Source: Lentzea aerocolonigenes
GTDB taxonomy: Bacteria > Actinomycetota > Actinomycetes > Mycobacteriales > Pseudonocardiaceae
Direction: 5' to 3'
DNA: 64,000 nucleotides
Assembly (NCBI RefSeq): GCF_000974445.1
Contig: NZ_BBOJ01000003.1
Coordinates: 248,001 to 312,000, forward strand
Shown: positions 52,062-60,646 of the stretch, one piece after another
Layout of the letters: every line of letters starts with the position of its first letter
Position numbering within the stretch: position 1 is the first letter of the stretch
Notes under the pieces: model-generated
Told to the model about the DNA's origin: nothing
Seen by the model: only the letters and a program-made list of their open reading frames with translations
The model's database searches: none
Made by a program: the position numbers and the translations under genes

Positions 52062-52079
52062 GCCGGTTACGTAACCGGC
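52062..52079. promoter_or_regulatory. perfect palindromic operator candidate GCCGGTTACGTAACCGGC (site 2)
   Basis: An 18-bp perfect palindrome containing the same CGGTTACGTAACCG core as site 1. It lies in the 55-bp gap between the DJ-1 gene (start 52043) and the flavoprotein gene (start 52099), where it would govern both promoters. Confidence 0.68.
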
Positions 52080-52098
52080 CGTTCCTAGCCTCGACGCC

Positions 52099-52770
52099 AT
52101 GAGCAGCCCGAAGATCGTCGCCATCCACGGTTCCGAGCGCAACCACGGAAACACCGCAGACGTGCTCGAGTACGTCGGCAAGGTGCTCGCGGCACGCGGG
52201 GTCGAGCTGGAGGTCGTCCGGCTCGGCGATCTGCGCATGTCGCCGTGCGGTCCCTGTGGGGACTGCAACTCGCGCACCGTGCCCTGTGCGCTGGAGGACG
52301 ACATCCCCGGTGTCGTGGAACAGATGGCGCGCGCCGACGGGATCCTCTACACCGCTCCGGTGCACGGGTTCGGCACGGGTGCGTTGATGCAGGCATTCAT
52401 CGAGCGCTCCGGCGTCGGCTTCATGCGGTTCGAGCGGCCGCTCACCAACAAGGTCGGCGGCGTCATCGTCATCGGCCGGCGCTACAGCCACACCGAGGTC
52501 TACCACCACCTCACCGCCAACGTGCTGCTCAACCGCATGATCATGATCGGCAGCGGTTTCCCGGCGATCGTCTACGGCAACCAGCCCGGCGACGTGCTGC
52601 ACGACGACGAGGGCCTGCAGATGGTCGAGCGCATGGTGAACCGGATGGTCGACCTCGTTCACGTGCTGCGCGAGCACCGTGAGCTCACCGGACGCGACGG
52701 GCTCGACACCGAGCTGGCCAACGAGCGCGACGACAAGTGGTTCGCCGCGCGCCACTCCCCGATCGGATGA
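52099..52770 (+). CDS. iron-sulfur flavoprotein / NAD(P)H-dependent oxidoreductase
   Basis: A 223-residue flavodoxin-fold protein: IHGSERNHGNTADVLEYV binds FMN phosphate, then PCGPCGDCNSRTVPC (CxxCxxCx6C) matches the compact [4Fe-4S] motif of iron-sulfur flavoproteins, and YTAPVHGFGTGALMQAFIER follows. It likely moves electrons from NAD(P)H via FMN/FeS to a pathway oxidase or reduces an intermediate. Its end is 3 bases before the ligase gene, so the two are co-transcribed. Confidence 0.87.
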   Translation: MSSPKIVAIHGSERNHGNTADVLEYVGKVLAARGVELEVVRLGDLRMSPCGPCGDCNSRTVPCALEDDIPGVVEQMARADGILYTAPVHGFGTGALMQAFIERSGVGFMRFERPLTNKVGGVIVIGRRYSHTEVYHHLTANVLLNRMIMIGSGFPAIVYGNQPGDVLHDDEGLQMVERMVNRMVDLVHVLREHRELTGRDGLDTELANERDDKWFAARHSPIG

Positions 52771-52773
52771 GCC

Positions 52774-54102
52774 ATGGACTACCACGAGCTGTGCCAACGG
52801 TACTACGCGGGCGAACTGTCCGAAGAGGACATGCGGGCGTGGCGGCTGGAACGGCTGGACGTCGTGCTGCGGCACGTGCGCGAGAAGTCGGACTTCTACC
52901 GCAGGCACCTGCCCGACGACGTGCCGTTCACCGGACTTCCCTTCACCACCAAGGCGGATCTGCGCCGGGAGATGCACGCCGTGCTGAGCGGTGACGTCTC
53001 CGAGGCCGCGATCTACTACGAGACCACCGGTACCACCGGCGCGCCGACCCCGTGCCCGCGCAGCGCCAGGGACGTCGAGTGGAGCAACCTGCACGTCGAA
53101 CGGTCGTGGCGGCACATGTTCGCGCGGCACTTCGGCGACCGCATGCCCGTCGTCGGGTTGATGGGGCCGTCCGAGCTGTACGCGTTCGGTGACACGTTCG
53201 GCGAGGTCACGCAGAGCATGGGCGCCTGTCACGCCAAGATCTGGCCGGAGTCGAGCCGGGTCGGGTTCGCCAAGGCGTTGCGGCTCATGAAGGAGCTGAA
53301 CGTCGAGGTGATCGCGTGCGCGCCGACGTTGTGCCTGAACCTCGCGAAAGCCGCACTGTACCACGGTTATGAGCTCAGCGACTTCAACGTGAAGATGTTC
53401 CTGGTGCTCGGGGAGATCTGCACCCCCGAGTTCGCCGCGAACGTCAAGTCGATCTGGGGCGCGGACGTGCTGCCCGGCCTGTACGGCTCGCAGGAGGCGC
53501 TGGCGATCGCGACCGGGTGCGTCGAGAACCACCTGCACCTGTCCGACCCCAACTACCTGGCCGAGGTGATCGACCCGGACACCCTCGAACCGTCCGGCGA
53601 CACGGGCGAGCTGTGCCTGACGATGCTGATCGACGGCATCAAGCCGCTGATCCGCTACCGCACCGGCGATCTCGTGCGGGTCGGCGGCACCTGCGCGTGC
53701 GGGTTGCCGGGCACACCGATCGAGGTGATCGGGCGGGTGGACGACCGGATCGCGCTGGGCGGCGGGCAGTTCCAGCCCGCCGAGATCGAGTCCGCGGTCC
53801 TGCACGGCGTCACCGGGTGCCTGGGCTACCAGGTCGAGATCGATCCCGGCGACCGCGTCACCGTGCGGCTCGACCTGCTCGACGGTGACGAGAGCGTGGT
53901 GCGCCACGGCATCGTCGAGCGGCTGCGGGACAGGTTCGCTGTGGGTGCGGACATCGCGGTCGACGCCGAGCTGGACCCGATCACCAACACCGGTGCGTTA
54001 GTGAGCTGGAAAGCCGCGCGCATCAAGGACAACCGCACCGGACCCGACCGCGTCGTCGAGGCCGCCCGCACCGCGGCGGCCCGGCACTCGTACACCACCT
54101 GA
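52774..54102 (+). CDS. PaaK-like adenylate-forming aryl-acid ligase (contains TTA codon)
   Basis: A 442-residue phenylacetate-CoA ligase family enzyme. Motifs: YYETTGTTGAPTP (P-loop), GLYGSQEAL, GELCLTMLIDGIKPLIRYRTGDLVR (with ATP-binding Asp) and GRVDDRIALGGGQFQPAEIE. It adenylates an aromatic or aliphatic acid and loads CoA or a carrier. In this cluster anthranilate (from 54116/55489) is the obvious candidate substrate. Codon 409 (53998-54000) is TTA, a potential bldA control point. AGGAGG follows its stop and serves the next gene. Confidence 0.88.
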   Translation: MDYHELCQRYYAGELSEEDMRAWRLERLDVVLRHVREKSDFYRRHLPDDVPFTGLPFTTKADLRREMHAVLSGDVSEAAIYYETTGTTGAPTPCPRSARDVEWSNLHVERSWRHMFARHFGDRMPVVGLMGPSELYAFGDTFGEVTQSMGACHAKIWPESSRVGFAKALRLMKELNVEVIACAPTLCLNLAKAALYHGYELSDFNVKMFLVLGEICTPEFAANVKSIWGADVLPGLYGSQEALAIATGCVENHLHLSDPNYLAEVIDPDTLEPSGDTGELCLTMLIDGIKPLIRYRTGDLVRVGGTCACGLPGTPIEVIGRVDDRIALGGGQFQPAEIESAVLHGVTGCLGYQVEIDPGDRVTVRLDLLDGDESVVRHGIVERLRDRFAVGADIAVDAELDPITNTGALVSWKAARIKDNRTGPDRVVEAARTAAARHSYTT

Positions 54103-54115
54103 CCAGGAGGCCGCG

Positions 54116-55492
54116 ATGGTGTCGACCGAGCGCCGGGCACTCCCGGCGGCCGACCCGCTGACCACCTACCTCGCCCTCGCCGAACGGTTCGGCACGGACG
54201 AGGTCTACCTGCTCGAGTCGCCATCCGGTCCGGAAACCGACTGCCGCCACGCGGTGGTCGGTTTCGGCGTGCTGCTGACGTTGTCCGTGTTCGGGGACGA
54301 GGTGCGGCTCACCGGCGTCCCGGCCGTGGTCGAGGCGGTGCGGTCGAGGATCTCGCTGCCCTTCGACGACCTGTGGGAGCTGTTGCGCCAGGCGCAGAGC
54401 GCGTTTCCGCCGTTGCCCGACTTCGGCTTCCTGTCGTTCTTCGGCTACGACACCGCGCACTACGTGGAAGAGCTGCCGCGGACCATCGCGCGCAACCACG
54501 ACGAACCGGACGTGTGCGTGGTGCTGCACCAGGGCCGGATCCGGTTCGACCTCACCACCGGCGAGGCGGAGCTGCTCGTGCACCACAGCTCGCTGTGGCC
54601 CGACCTCGAACCGGACGCGGTGCTCGACGCGCTGAGGGGCGCCCCTGAGATTCCCACTCCCCGGCTTCCCCCGGCGGAGTGCGTGGACGAGACGGACGAG
54701 CCCTCCTTCCACCGCAACGTGCTGCGGGCGTTGGACCACATCGCGATCGGCGACATCTACCAGGTGCAGATCGGGCACGAGCTGCGCATCACCAGCCAGC
54801 TCGCGCCGATCGACGTCTACCGGCGGCTGCGGGAGCGCAACCCGTCGCCGTACATGTACCTCGCGAACTTCGGCGGGCACACCGTGATCGGCGCGAGCCC
54901 CGAGCTGTTCGTGCGCTACGACGGCGTCGTCGCGACCATGCGCCCGATCGCGGGCACGATCCCGTTGGACGCGGGCCCGGAGGCGGCGGCACAACTGCGC
55001 GCCGACCCCAAGGAGATCGCCGAGCACGTCATGCTGGTCGACCTGTGCCGCAACGACATCGGCCGGGTCTGCGACCGCGACACGCTGGACGTGCCGGACA
55101 TGCTCGTCGTCGACCGCTACTCGCACGTGGCGCACCTGGTGTCCACGGTGACGGGCCAGGTGTCCGACGCCGACGCCTACGACGTCATACGGGCGCTGTT
55201 CCCGTCCGGAACGATGACGGGTGCGCCGAAGATCCGCGCGATGGAGATCATCGAGTCCATCGAGTCGAGCCGCCGCGGCATCTACGCGGGCGCGCTCGGC
55301 CTCATCGACTTCGACGGGACGCTGAACCTGGCGCTGTGCATCCGCAGCCTCACCCACACCGGCACCACGTACCGCACCAGGGCCTCGGCCGGTGTGGTCG
55401 CGGACTCCGATCCCGGCAAGGAGTGGCGGGAGACGCTGGCCAAGATGAGCGCCGCCTACTGGGCGGTCACCGGAAAGGAGCTCGCCTCGTGA
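54116..55492 (+). CDS. anthranilate synthase component I-like chorismate enzyme
   Basis: A 458-residue chorismate-utilising enzyme with AGGAGG before ATG 54116. Hallmarks: IGDIYQVQIGHELRI, VIGASPELFVRYDG, MRPIAGTI, EHVMLVDLCRNDIGRVC, HLVSTVTGQV, PSGTMTGAPKIRAMEIIESIE and RASAGVVADSDPGKEW. PIAGT (Ala, not the Lys of PabB PIKGT) favours anthranilate synthase or aminodeoxyisochorismate synthase rather than ADC synthase. No pyruvate-lyase distinction can be made by eye. It is coupled to a separate glutaminase subunit (GTGA overlap). With DAHP synthase it makes the aryl-amine precursor. Confidence 0.9.
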   Translation: MVSTERRALPAADPLTTYLALAERFGTDEVYLLESPSGPETDCRHAVVGFGVLLTLSVFGDEVRLTGVPAVVEAVRSRISLPFDDLWELLRQAQSAFPPLPDFGFLSFFGYDTAHYVEELPRTIARNHDEPDVCVVLHQGRIRFDLTTGEAELLVHHSSLWPDLEPDAVLDALRGAPEIPTPRLPPAECVDETDEPSFHRNVLRALDHIAIGDIYQVQIGHELRITSQLAPIDVYRRLRERNPSPYMYLANFGGHTVIGASPELFVRYDGVVATMRPIAGTIPLDAGPEAAAQLRADPKEIAEHVMLVDLCRNDIGRVCDRDTLDVPDMLVVDRYSHVAHLVSTVTGQVSDADAYDVIRALFPSGTMTGAPKIRAMEIIESIESSRRGIYAGALGLIDFDGTLNLALCIRSLTHTGTTYRTRASAGVVADSDPGKEWRETLAKMSAAYWAVTGKELAS

Positions 55493-56076
55493 GGACGCTC
55501 GTCGTCGACGCCTACGACAGCTTCGTGCACATCATCCGGCAGTACCTCGACTCCGTGGACGCGGGCCCGGTCGTGGTCCGCTCGAACGAGCTGACTCCGG
55601 CCGGCGTGGCGGAGATGCGGCCGGACCTCATCGTCCTGGGCCCAGGTCCCGGCCACCCGTCTGCCTCCGGGCACGTCGAGCTGGTGCACCGGTTCGCCGA
55701 CTCGACGCCGATGCTCGGCGTGTGCCTGGGCCACCAGGCCATCGGGCTCGCGCACGGCGCCGACGTCCGGCCCGCGAACCACCTGGTGCACGGCAAGACC
55801 AGCCCGGTCCGGCACGACGGCCGCGGAGTGTTCCGCGGCCTGCCCAGCCCGTTCGACGCGACCCGGTACCACTCGTTGATCGTCGTCGAGGACACCGTGC
55901 CGGACGTGCTGGAGGTGACGGCCTGGTCGGAGGACGACGGCTACGTCATGGGGCTGCGGCACCGGACGTTGCCTGTCGAGTCGGTGCAGTTCCACCCGGA
56001 GAGCATCACGACCGGGCACGGGCTGCGGCTCTTCGCCAACTTCGTCAGAACGTGGGCCACGGCGAAGTCCGCGTGA
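55489..56076 (+). CDS. glutamine amidotransferase subunit (TrpG/PabA-like)
   Basis: A 195-residue class I glutaminase from GTG 55489. Oxyanion block LGPGPGHPS, nucleophile Cys in MLGVCLGHQAIG, and the His-Glu of the triad in VQFHPESI. It supplies ammonia to the component I protein at 54116. The first strand reads LVVDAYDSFVHIIRQYL, the usual YDSF signature. A perfect hairpin follows its stop by 4 bases and ends the plus-strand transcript that begins at 52099. Confidence 0.92.
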   Translation: MRTLVVDAYDSFVHIIRQYLDSVDAGPVVVRSNELTPAGVAEMRPDLIVLGPGPGHPSASGHVELVHRFADSTPMLGVCLGHQAIGLAHGADVRPANHLVHGKTSPVRHDGRGVFRGLPSPFDATRYHSLIVVEDTVPDVLEVTAWSEDDGYVMGLRHRTLPVESVQFHPESITTGHGLRLFANFVRTWATAKSA

Positions 56077-56079
56077 AAG

Positions 56080-56107
56080 AAGGGCGGCTCCCGCGGGAGC
56101 CGCCCTT
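56080..56107. terminator. 28-bp perfect palindrome terminator
   Basis: AAGGGCGGCTCCC (56080-56092), GC, and the mirror GGGAGCCGCCCTT form a gapless palindrome between the convergent glutaminase (ends 56076) and P450 (ends 56120) genes. It suits bidirectional termination. Confidence 0.82.
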
Positions 56108-56119
56108 CGTCGTCCGGTC

Positions 56120-57319
56120 TCACACCACCCGCACCGGCATGTGCTTGGTGCCCAGCATGAAGTTCGACCGCAGCCGCTCGACCGGCCCGTCCAGCGCGAA
56201 CCGGATCCCGCGGTCGCGCAGCAGCTCGAACAGGATCGTGATCTCCTGCCGAGCCACGGTCTGCCCGATGCAGCGGTGGTTGCCGACACCGAACGCGATG
56301 TGGTGGTTGGGCGTGCGCGTGACGTCGAACCGGTCCGCCGCCTCGAACACGTCCTCGTCGCGGTTCGCCGACGCGTTCCACAGGGTCAGCTTGTCGCCCT
56401 TGGTGATCGCGACGTCCCGGATGGACGTGTCACGGGTGGCGGTGCGCTGCACGTACGCGTTGGTCGAGGTCCAGCGCAGGATCTCGTCCAGAGCGGTCGG
56501 CAGGACCTCCGGATCGGCGTAGAAGCGGTCCGCCTGGTCCGGGAACTCGTCGAAGGCCGCCACGCCGGCGCACGCGGTGTACGGGGTGGTCTCGTTGCCA
56601 CCCACCACGACGTTGAGGGAGTTGTAGAGGATCTCCGCGTCGGACATCGGGCGGCCGTTGACGCACGAGCTCAGCAGCATGCTGACCAGGTCGTCGCCCG
56701 GTGCGTCGCGGCGTTCGTCGGCCAGGTCGCCGAGGAAGTCGAAGAGCTCGACCTGCGCGCTGACCAGGGCCAGCTCGCCGTCCCGGTACTCGCCGTCCTC
56801 GGAGCCGATCATGTTGCGGGTCAGCGCCAGCAGGTGGCGCGCGTCCTCTGTGGACAGTCCGAACATGGCCGCGAGCACGCCCGCCGGCAGTTCGGGTGCT
56901 ACCTCGACCGCGAAGTCGCCGCCGCCAGTCGCCACGATCCGGTCCAGAGCGCGGCCTGCGTACTCCCGCACGCTCGTGCCGATGACCTCGAGCATCTTGG
57001 CGGCGAAGCCCTGTTTGACCTGCTGGCGCAGCAGGCGGTGTTCCGGCGGGTCGGCGCAGATCAGCATCTGGCCGGTGGCGCTGTCCTGGGCGCTGCCGAA
57101 CGAGCCGCCCATCACAGTGCCCTGCTCGGAGCTGAACGTCGACGGGTCCAGGTACACGTCGTGGATGTCGTTGTACTTCGTCAACGACCAGAAGCCGCCG
57201 TCCGCAGACGGGTTCCAGTGCACCGGCTCGTGGTGCCGCAGGTACGCCCACACCTCGTGCGGATCACCGTGCACGAACAGGTCGGTGTCGGTGAGATCGA
57301 TGGTCCTGGCGGTGGTCAC
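56120..57319 (-). CDS. cytochrome P450
   Basis: A 399-residue P450 from GTG 57317-57319 (GTGA overlap with the A-PCP stop). I-helix [11 protein letters not shown] (GGxxTT), ExxR as EILRW, heme loop [19 protein letters not shown] with axial Cys. It closes the MbtH-thioesterase-A-PCP operon. P450s encoded next to an A-PCP didomain usually beta-hydroxylate the PCP-bound amino acid (as in aminocoumarin and nikkomycin pathways), so this is my preferred role. Electron partners are not encoded beside it; the flavoprotein at 52099 is a possible donor. Confidence 0.92.
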   Translation of the reverse strand: MTTARTIDLTDTDLFVHGDPHEVWAYLRHHEPVHWNPSADGGFWSLTKYNDIHDVYLDPSTFSSEQGTVMGGSFGSAQDSATGQMLICADPPEHRLLRQQVKQGFAAKMLEVIGTSVREYAGRALDRIVATGGGDFAVEVAPELPAGVLAAMFGLSTEDARHLLALTRNMIGSEDGEYRDGELALVSAQVELFDFLGDLADERRDAPGDDLVSMLLSSCVNGRPMSDAEILYNSLNVVVGGNETTPYTACAGVAAFDEFPDQADRFYADPEVLPTALDEILRWTSTNAYVQRTATRDTSIRDVAITKGDKLTLWNASANRDEDVFEAADRFDVTRTPNHHIAFGVGNHRCIGQTVARQEITILFELLRDRGIRFALDGPVERLRSNFMLGTKHMPVRVV

Positions 57320-59070
57320 GACACCATCACCCCTTCCCTGGTCCGGTCCACGAGTTCCGCCAGCTCGCCGAGCACGCTCGACTCGAAGACCGCGCGCGGC
57401 CGCAGCGTCACGCCGAGCTCCTTGCGCACCAGCGAACGCACCCGGACGGCCAGCAGCGAGTGGCCGCCCAGCACGAAGAAGTCGTCGTCGACGCCGACGT
57501 GCTCGACGATCAGCAGCTTCTCCCACAGCTCCGCCAGGTACTTCTCCGTCTCGGTGCGCGGGGCGACGTGGTCCGGCCGTTGCCGCAGCCGGCTCGCGGC
57601 GGTGTGGCCGAGGTCCTCCCAGTCGCGCTTGCCGTGCGCGTCGGTCGGCATCGCGGGCAGCACGATGAACTCGCTGGGCACCATGAAGTCCGCGACGCGC
57701 CCGTCGAGGTCCGCGCGCAGTTCCTTGAGCGACAACGACTCCACCGCGGGAACGAGGAACGCGACGAGTCGCTTGTCCCCCTGTTCACCGGTCGCGATGA
57801 CGGCCGCCTCGCGCACGTCCGGGTTGGCGCACAACGCTCGTTCGACCTCACCGGGCTCGACCCGGTAGCCGCGGATCTTGACCTGCGTGTCGAACCTGCC
57901 CAGGTACTCGAGCACATCGCCGTTCCAGCGGACGCGGTCGCCGGTGCGGTACATCGCGCCGCCGTCGGCCCCGAACGGGTCGGGCACGAACCGTTCCGCG
58001 GTCAGGTCCGGCCGGTTCAGGTAGCCGCGGCTCACGCCGACGCCACCCACCCAGAGCTCGCCGGGTTCACCACGCGGCACCGGACGGAAGTCGGCGTCGA
58101 GCACGTAGAGCTCGTAGCCCTCCAGCGCGCTGCCGATCGGCACGCTCTCGGCTTCCTCCGGCACGTCGGTGACCTCGAACGCGGTGCACGCGGTGGTCGT
58201 CTCGGCCGGGCCGTACAGGTTGAAGAGCCTTCCCTCGAACTTGCCGGCGAGCAGGTCGCGGCACGTCGAGGGCAGCAGCACGTCGCCACCGGAGTGCAGG
58301 ATCCGCAGCGGTGCGAACGAGTCGCGGTCCACCTTCACCGCGTGGTTGATCGCGATGGCGGGCGCCAGCATCACGGTGATCCGGCGGCGCTTGAGCTCGC
58401 GCTGCAGGTCACCGTCGAGCAGCTCCGGGATCGACGGCAGCACCACGAGCTCGGCGCCCGCGGCGAGCGTGTTCCAGAGCTCGAAGTTGGCGGGGTCGAA
58501 GGAGATGCTCGCGACCTGCGCGATGCGGTCCTGCGGGGTCATCTCGGGCAACGCCGGGTTGAGCGCGAACGCGACCATCTGCCGGTGCTCCAGCACGATG
58601 GCCTTCGGCTGCCCCGTCGATCCCGAGGTGTAGAGGACGCACGCGGCGTCATCGGGCTCGGGGCCGGGCAACGGTCCGGGTGACTCCACCGGCTCGCTGC
58701 GCCAGTGCAGGACCTCGACGTCCGGCAGCCCGGCCGCGAGGTCCGGTTCGGTGATCACCAGCCGCACCTCGCCCGCGGTGATCATGTAGTCCCGCCTGCC
58801 TCCCTCGTACCGCGTGTCGATCGGCAGGTACGCGGCGCCGGCCTTGAGCACGCCGAGCACGGCCACGACGACGTCCACGCCGCGGTGCAGGTGCACGGCG
58901 ACGCGGTCCTCCTTCCCGACCCCGATCTCGGCGAGCCGGTGCGCCAGCGCGTCCGAGCGGGCGTCCAGCTCGGCGTAGCTGAGCTGCTGTTCGTCGTCGG
59001 CGACCGCGGCCTTCCCGGAGTGGTCCCGCACACTGCGCGCGAACAGTTCCACGAGCGTCTTGCTGGTCAC
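57316..59070 (-). CDS. NRPS adenylation-PCP didomain protein
   Basis: A 584-residue protein from GTG 59068-59070. A domain: [19 protein letters not shown] (A3), [11 protein letters not shown] (A5), [21 protein letters not shown] (A6), YRTGDRVR (A7), [20 protein letters not shown] (A8) and HGKRDW with the A10 Lys. The pocket residues, aligned to PheA by eye, read about D-P-F-L-L-S-L-T-A-K, which I cannot match to a known substrate. The PCP lies at about 510-580 with phosphopantetheine Ser in [14 protein letters not shown]. It has no C or TE domain. It loads an amino acid onto its own carrier for the P450. Confidence 0.92.
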   Translation of the reverse strand: MTSKTLVELFARSVRDHSGKAAVADDEQQLSYAELDARSDALAHRLAEIGVGKEDRVAVHLHRGVDVVVAVLGVLKAGAAYLPIDTRYEGGRRDYMITAGEVRLVITEPDLAAGLPDVEVLHWRSEPVESPGPLPGPEPDDAACVLYTSGSTGQPKAIVLEHRQMVAFALNPALPEMTPQDRIAQVASISFDPANFELWNTLAAGAELVVLPSIPELLDGDLQRELKRRRITVMLAPAIAINHAVKVDRDSFAPLRILHSGGDVLLPSTCRDLLAGKFEGRLFNLYGPAETTTACTAFEVTDVPEEAESVPIGSALEGYELYVLDADFRPVPRGEPGELWVGGVGVSRGYLNRPDLTAERFVPDPFGADGGAMYRTGDRVRWNGDVLEYLGRFDTQVKIRGYRVEPGEVERALCANPDVREAAVIATGEQGDKRLVAFLVPAVESLSLKELRADLDGRVADFMVPSEFIVLPAMPTDAHGKRDWEDLGHTAASRLRQRPDHVAPRTETEKYLAELWEKLLIVEHVGVDDDFFVLGGHSLLAVRVRSLVRKELGVTLRPRAVFESSVLGELAELVDRTREGVMVS

Positions 59071-59080
59071 GATTTCCGCC

Positions 59081-59788
59081 TCATTCCTTGAAGTCCCGTG
59101 CGATGACGTCGCGAAGCTCCGCGGGCGCGCTGAGGAAGTCGAAGAAGTCGCCCTTCAGCACGTGCTGCGTCACATCGCCGTACTCGGCCCACTCGCCCAT
59201 GTCCCCCGGCGGCACGATCGTGTCGTCCGCCCAGCCGATCGTCGTGATCGGACACTTGAGCGGCCGGACCGGCGGCGCGTGGTCGACGCACATCTCGATG
59301 TCGTTGCGCAGCACCATGACCGACAGCTCCAGCAACTCCGGCGCCGGTACCGGCCCGCCGAGGCGTTTCGTGATCGCCAGCAGCTCCTCGGCGAGGTGCT
59401 CGTCGGACATGTCGGGGTGGAACGGTTTCGACACCCCGAGGTACGGCACGTACGACGACGACACGAACAGCCGCTGCGGCTTGTGGTCGAGCCGGTCGGC
59501 GACCGCGTGCGCGAGCAAGGCGCCCATGCAGTGCCCGAAGAACGCGAACGGCCGGTCCAGGAACGGCGCGAGCTCCCGCGCGGCGTCCTCGGCGAAGGAG
59601 TCGAAGTCGCCGTACGCGGGGTCCCGCATCCGGTTCTCCCTGCCGGGCAACTGGACCGCGCACACCTCGACGTCGCCGATGCGGCCGGGCCAGTCGCGGA
59701 ACGCCGAAGCGCCGGCTCCGGCGAACGGGAAGCAGAACAGCCGTTTTGCGGCGTTCGCATCGGGCTCAAGCAGCAACCAGCGTCCCAT
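59081..59788 (-). CDS. atypical type II thioesterase with Cys nucleophile
   Basis: A 235-residue protein of type II thioesterase family ([26 protein letters not shown]). The nucleophile elbow reads FFGHCMGAL, Cys87 instead of Ser. The usual GGHFF histidine block reads KGDFFDF, Asp214 instead of His. Asp of WADDTIVPP is present. It could use Cys for acyl transfer or amide/lactone chemistry, or be catalytically impaired. It lies between MbtH and A-PCP genes (3 and 10 bases), so it acts on the A-PCP-bound residue. Confidence 0.88.
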   Translation of the reverse strand: MGRWLLLEPDANAAKRLFCFPFAGAGASAFRDWPGRIGDVEVCAVQLPGRENRMRDPAYGDFDSFAEDAARELAPFLDRPFAFFGHCMGALLAHAVADRLDHKPQRLFVSSSYVPYLGVSKPFHPDMSDEHLAEELLAITKRLGGPVPAPELLELSVMVLRNDIEMCVDHAPPVRPLKCPITTIGWADDTIVPPGDMGEWAEYGDVTQHVLKGDFFDFLSAPAELRDVIARDFKE

Positions 59789-59791
59789 CGA

Positions 59792-59989
59792 TCACTCCGT
59801 TCCGCTCTCGTCACCGGGTCGCATGTCGCGCCACAGCTCGGTCACCTGGTTCAGGCACGCCTGCCGGCTGCCGGAGAAGCCGGTCGGCCGCCATCCCCGG
59901 GGCACGGCGAGATCAGTGGGCCAGATGCTGTAGCGGCCCTCTGCGTTCACCACGACCCGGAAGAACAAGCCGCAGTCGGCCCGTGTCAT
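59792..59989 (-). CDS. MbtH-like protein
   Basis: A 65-residue MbtH family protein from ATG 59987-59989 with GGGAGG upstream. Signature: VVVNAEGRYSIWPTDLAVPRGW...GFSGSRQACLNQVTELWRDMRP. MbtH proteins bind and activate adenylation domains, here the A-PCP protein encoded two genes downstream. It is the first gene of the operon MbtH, thioesterase, A-PCP, P450. Its promoter must lie in the spacer that carries the 25-bp repeats. Confidence 0.95.
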   Translation of the reverse strand: MTRADCGLFFRVVVNAEGRYSIWPTDLAVPRGWRPTGFSGSRQACLNQVTELWRDMRPGDESGTE

Positions 59990-60059
59990 GTAGACCTCCC
60001 GAACCTGCCTGGCGGCCGAAGTTAGGCGCCGGAGGTTAGGAAGGGGTTATGAGGTGTGG

Positions 60060-60259
60060 CGGCACACGGAGTGCGCAGGGGGCGCGGCACGCGGAGTGCG
60101 CAGGAGGCACGGCACGCGGGGTGCGCAGGGGCCGTGGCACGCGGGGTCCGCAGGAGGCACGGCACGCGGGGAGCGCAGGGGCCGTGGCACGCGGGACGTG
60201 CGGAAGGCGCGGCACGCGGGACGTGCAGGGGGCGCCGCACGCGGAGAGCGCTGGCTGCG
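60060..60259. repeat. 25-bp tandem repeat array, eight units, in the 360-bp spacer before the MbtH operon
   Basis: Eight consecutive 25-bp units (consensus CGGCACGCGGGGTGCGCAGG plus GGGCG) run without gaps from 60060 to 60259; the last unit is the most diverged. The whole 59990-60349 spacer contains no credible gene; frames across it are artefacts of the repeat. The array sits 70 bases upstream of MbtH and may carry regulator sites or be a minisatellite. Confidence 0.9.
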
Positions 60260-60292
60260 GCGTACCGAGTGCGGGAATGGGCAGCGGGCGCG

Positions 60293-60306
60293 CGGCGACG
60301 TAACCG
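60293..60306. promoter_or_regulatory. degenerate copy of the cluster palindrome
   Basis: CGGCGACGTAACCG matches CGGTTACGTAACCG at 12 of 14 positions, with one intact half. It is in the same spacer as the 25-bp array, upstream of the MbtH operon. Weak evidence by itself, but the placement before a cluster operon fits the two perfect sites. Confidence 0.35.
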
Positions 60307-60349
60307 CCACCGAACCCGGCACTCGTAGCGTCCAACGGGAAAGCTCGCG

Positions 60350-60646
60350 TTAGTGCTCGCGATGCTCCAAGACAGAACGCACTGACGCTGACAGGGCGCT
60401 GGTGTCGAAGACCCCCGTCGACACCAGTGCCCGCTCCAACGCGACGAGCCAGTACTCGTAGTACCGGTAGGGAGCCCGAGGGTCCCGTTCGCCGATGGAC
60501 TTCACCAGCTCGGCGCGGAAGTCGTCCCACACCAGCGTCCCGGACTCGGCCAGCGCGACGGCGAGGCCGAAAGCCCTGCTCTCCCAGGGGAACTCGAACA
60601 GCAGCTCGCCGTTGCTGCGCGGCACGTCGGCGGGGAGCTCGGTCAC
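60350..60646 (-). CDS. nitrile hydratase accessory/activator protein
   Basis: A 98-residue protein resembling the N-terminal part of the nitrile hydratase beta subunit (LLFEFPWESRAFGLAVALAESGTLVWDDFRAELVKSIGE... YYEYWLVALERALVS). This is the pattern of P14K/NhlE-type cobalt-insertion chaperones that swap alpha subunits into the mature enzyme. It overlaps the alpha gene by 4 bases (ATGA). The order beta-alpha-accessory is that of cobalt-type operons. Confidence 0.9.
   Translation of the reverse strand: MTELPADVPRSNGELLFEFPWESRAFGLAVALAESGTLVWDDFRAELVKSIGERDPRAPYRYYEYWLVALERALVSTGVFDTSALSASVRSVLEHREH

Noticed and set aside
48816..52079. The two palindromes as recombination or attachment sites
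   Set aside because: There is no integrase, tRNA or repeat boundary; both sit in divergent promoters, so an operator is the simpler explanation.
60060..60259. Possible CRISPR array
   Set aside because: Units are contiguous 25-mers with no spacers, and no cas genes are nearby.
60036..60530. Several overlapping open frames on both strands across the 25-bp repeat array
   Set aside because: The periodic GC-rich repeat keeps all frames open and the predicted proteins are Arg/Ala/Pro-rich repeats without a Shine-Dalgarno or homology. Treated as non-coding spacer.
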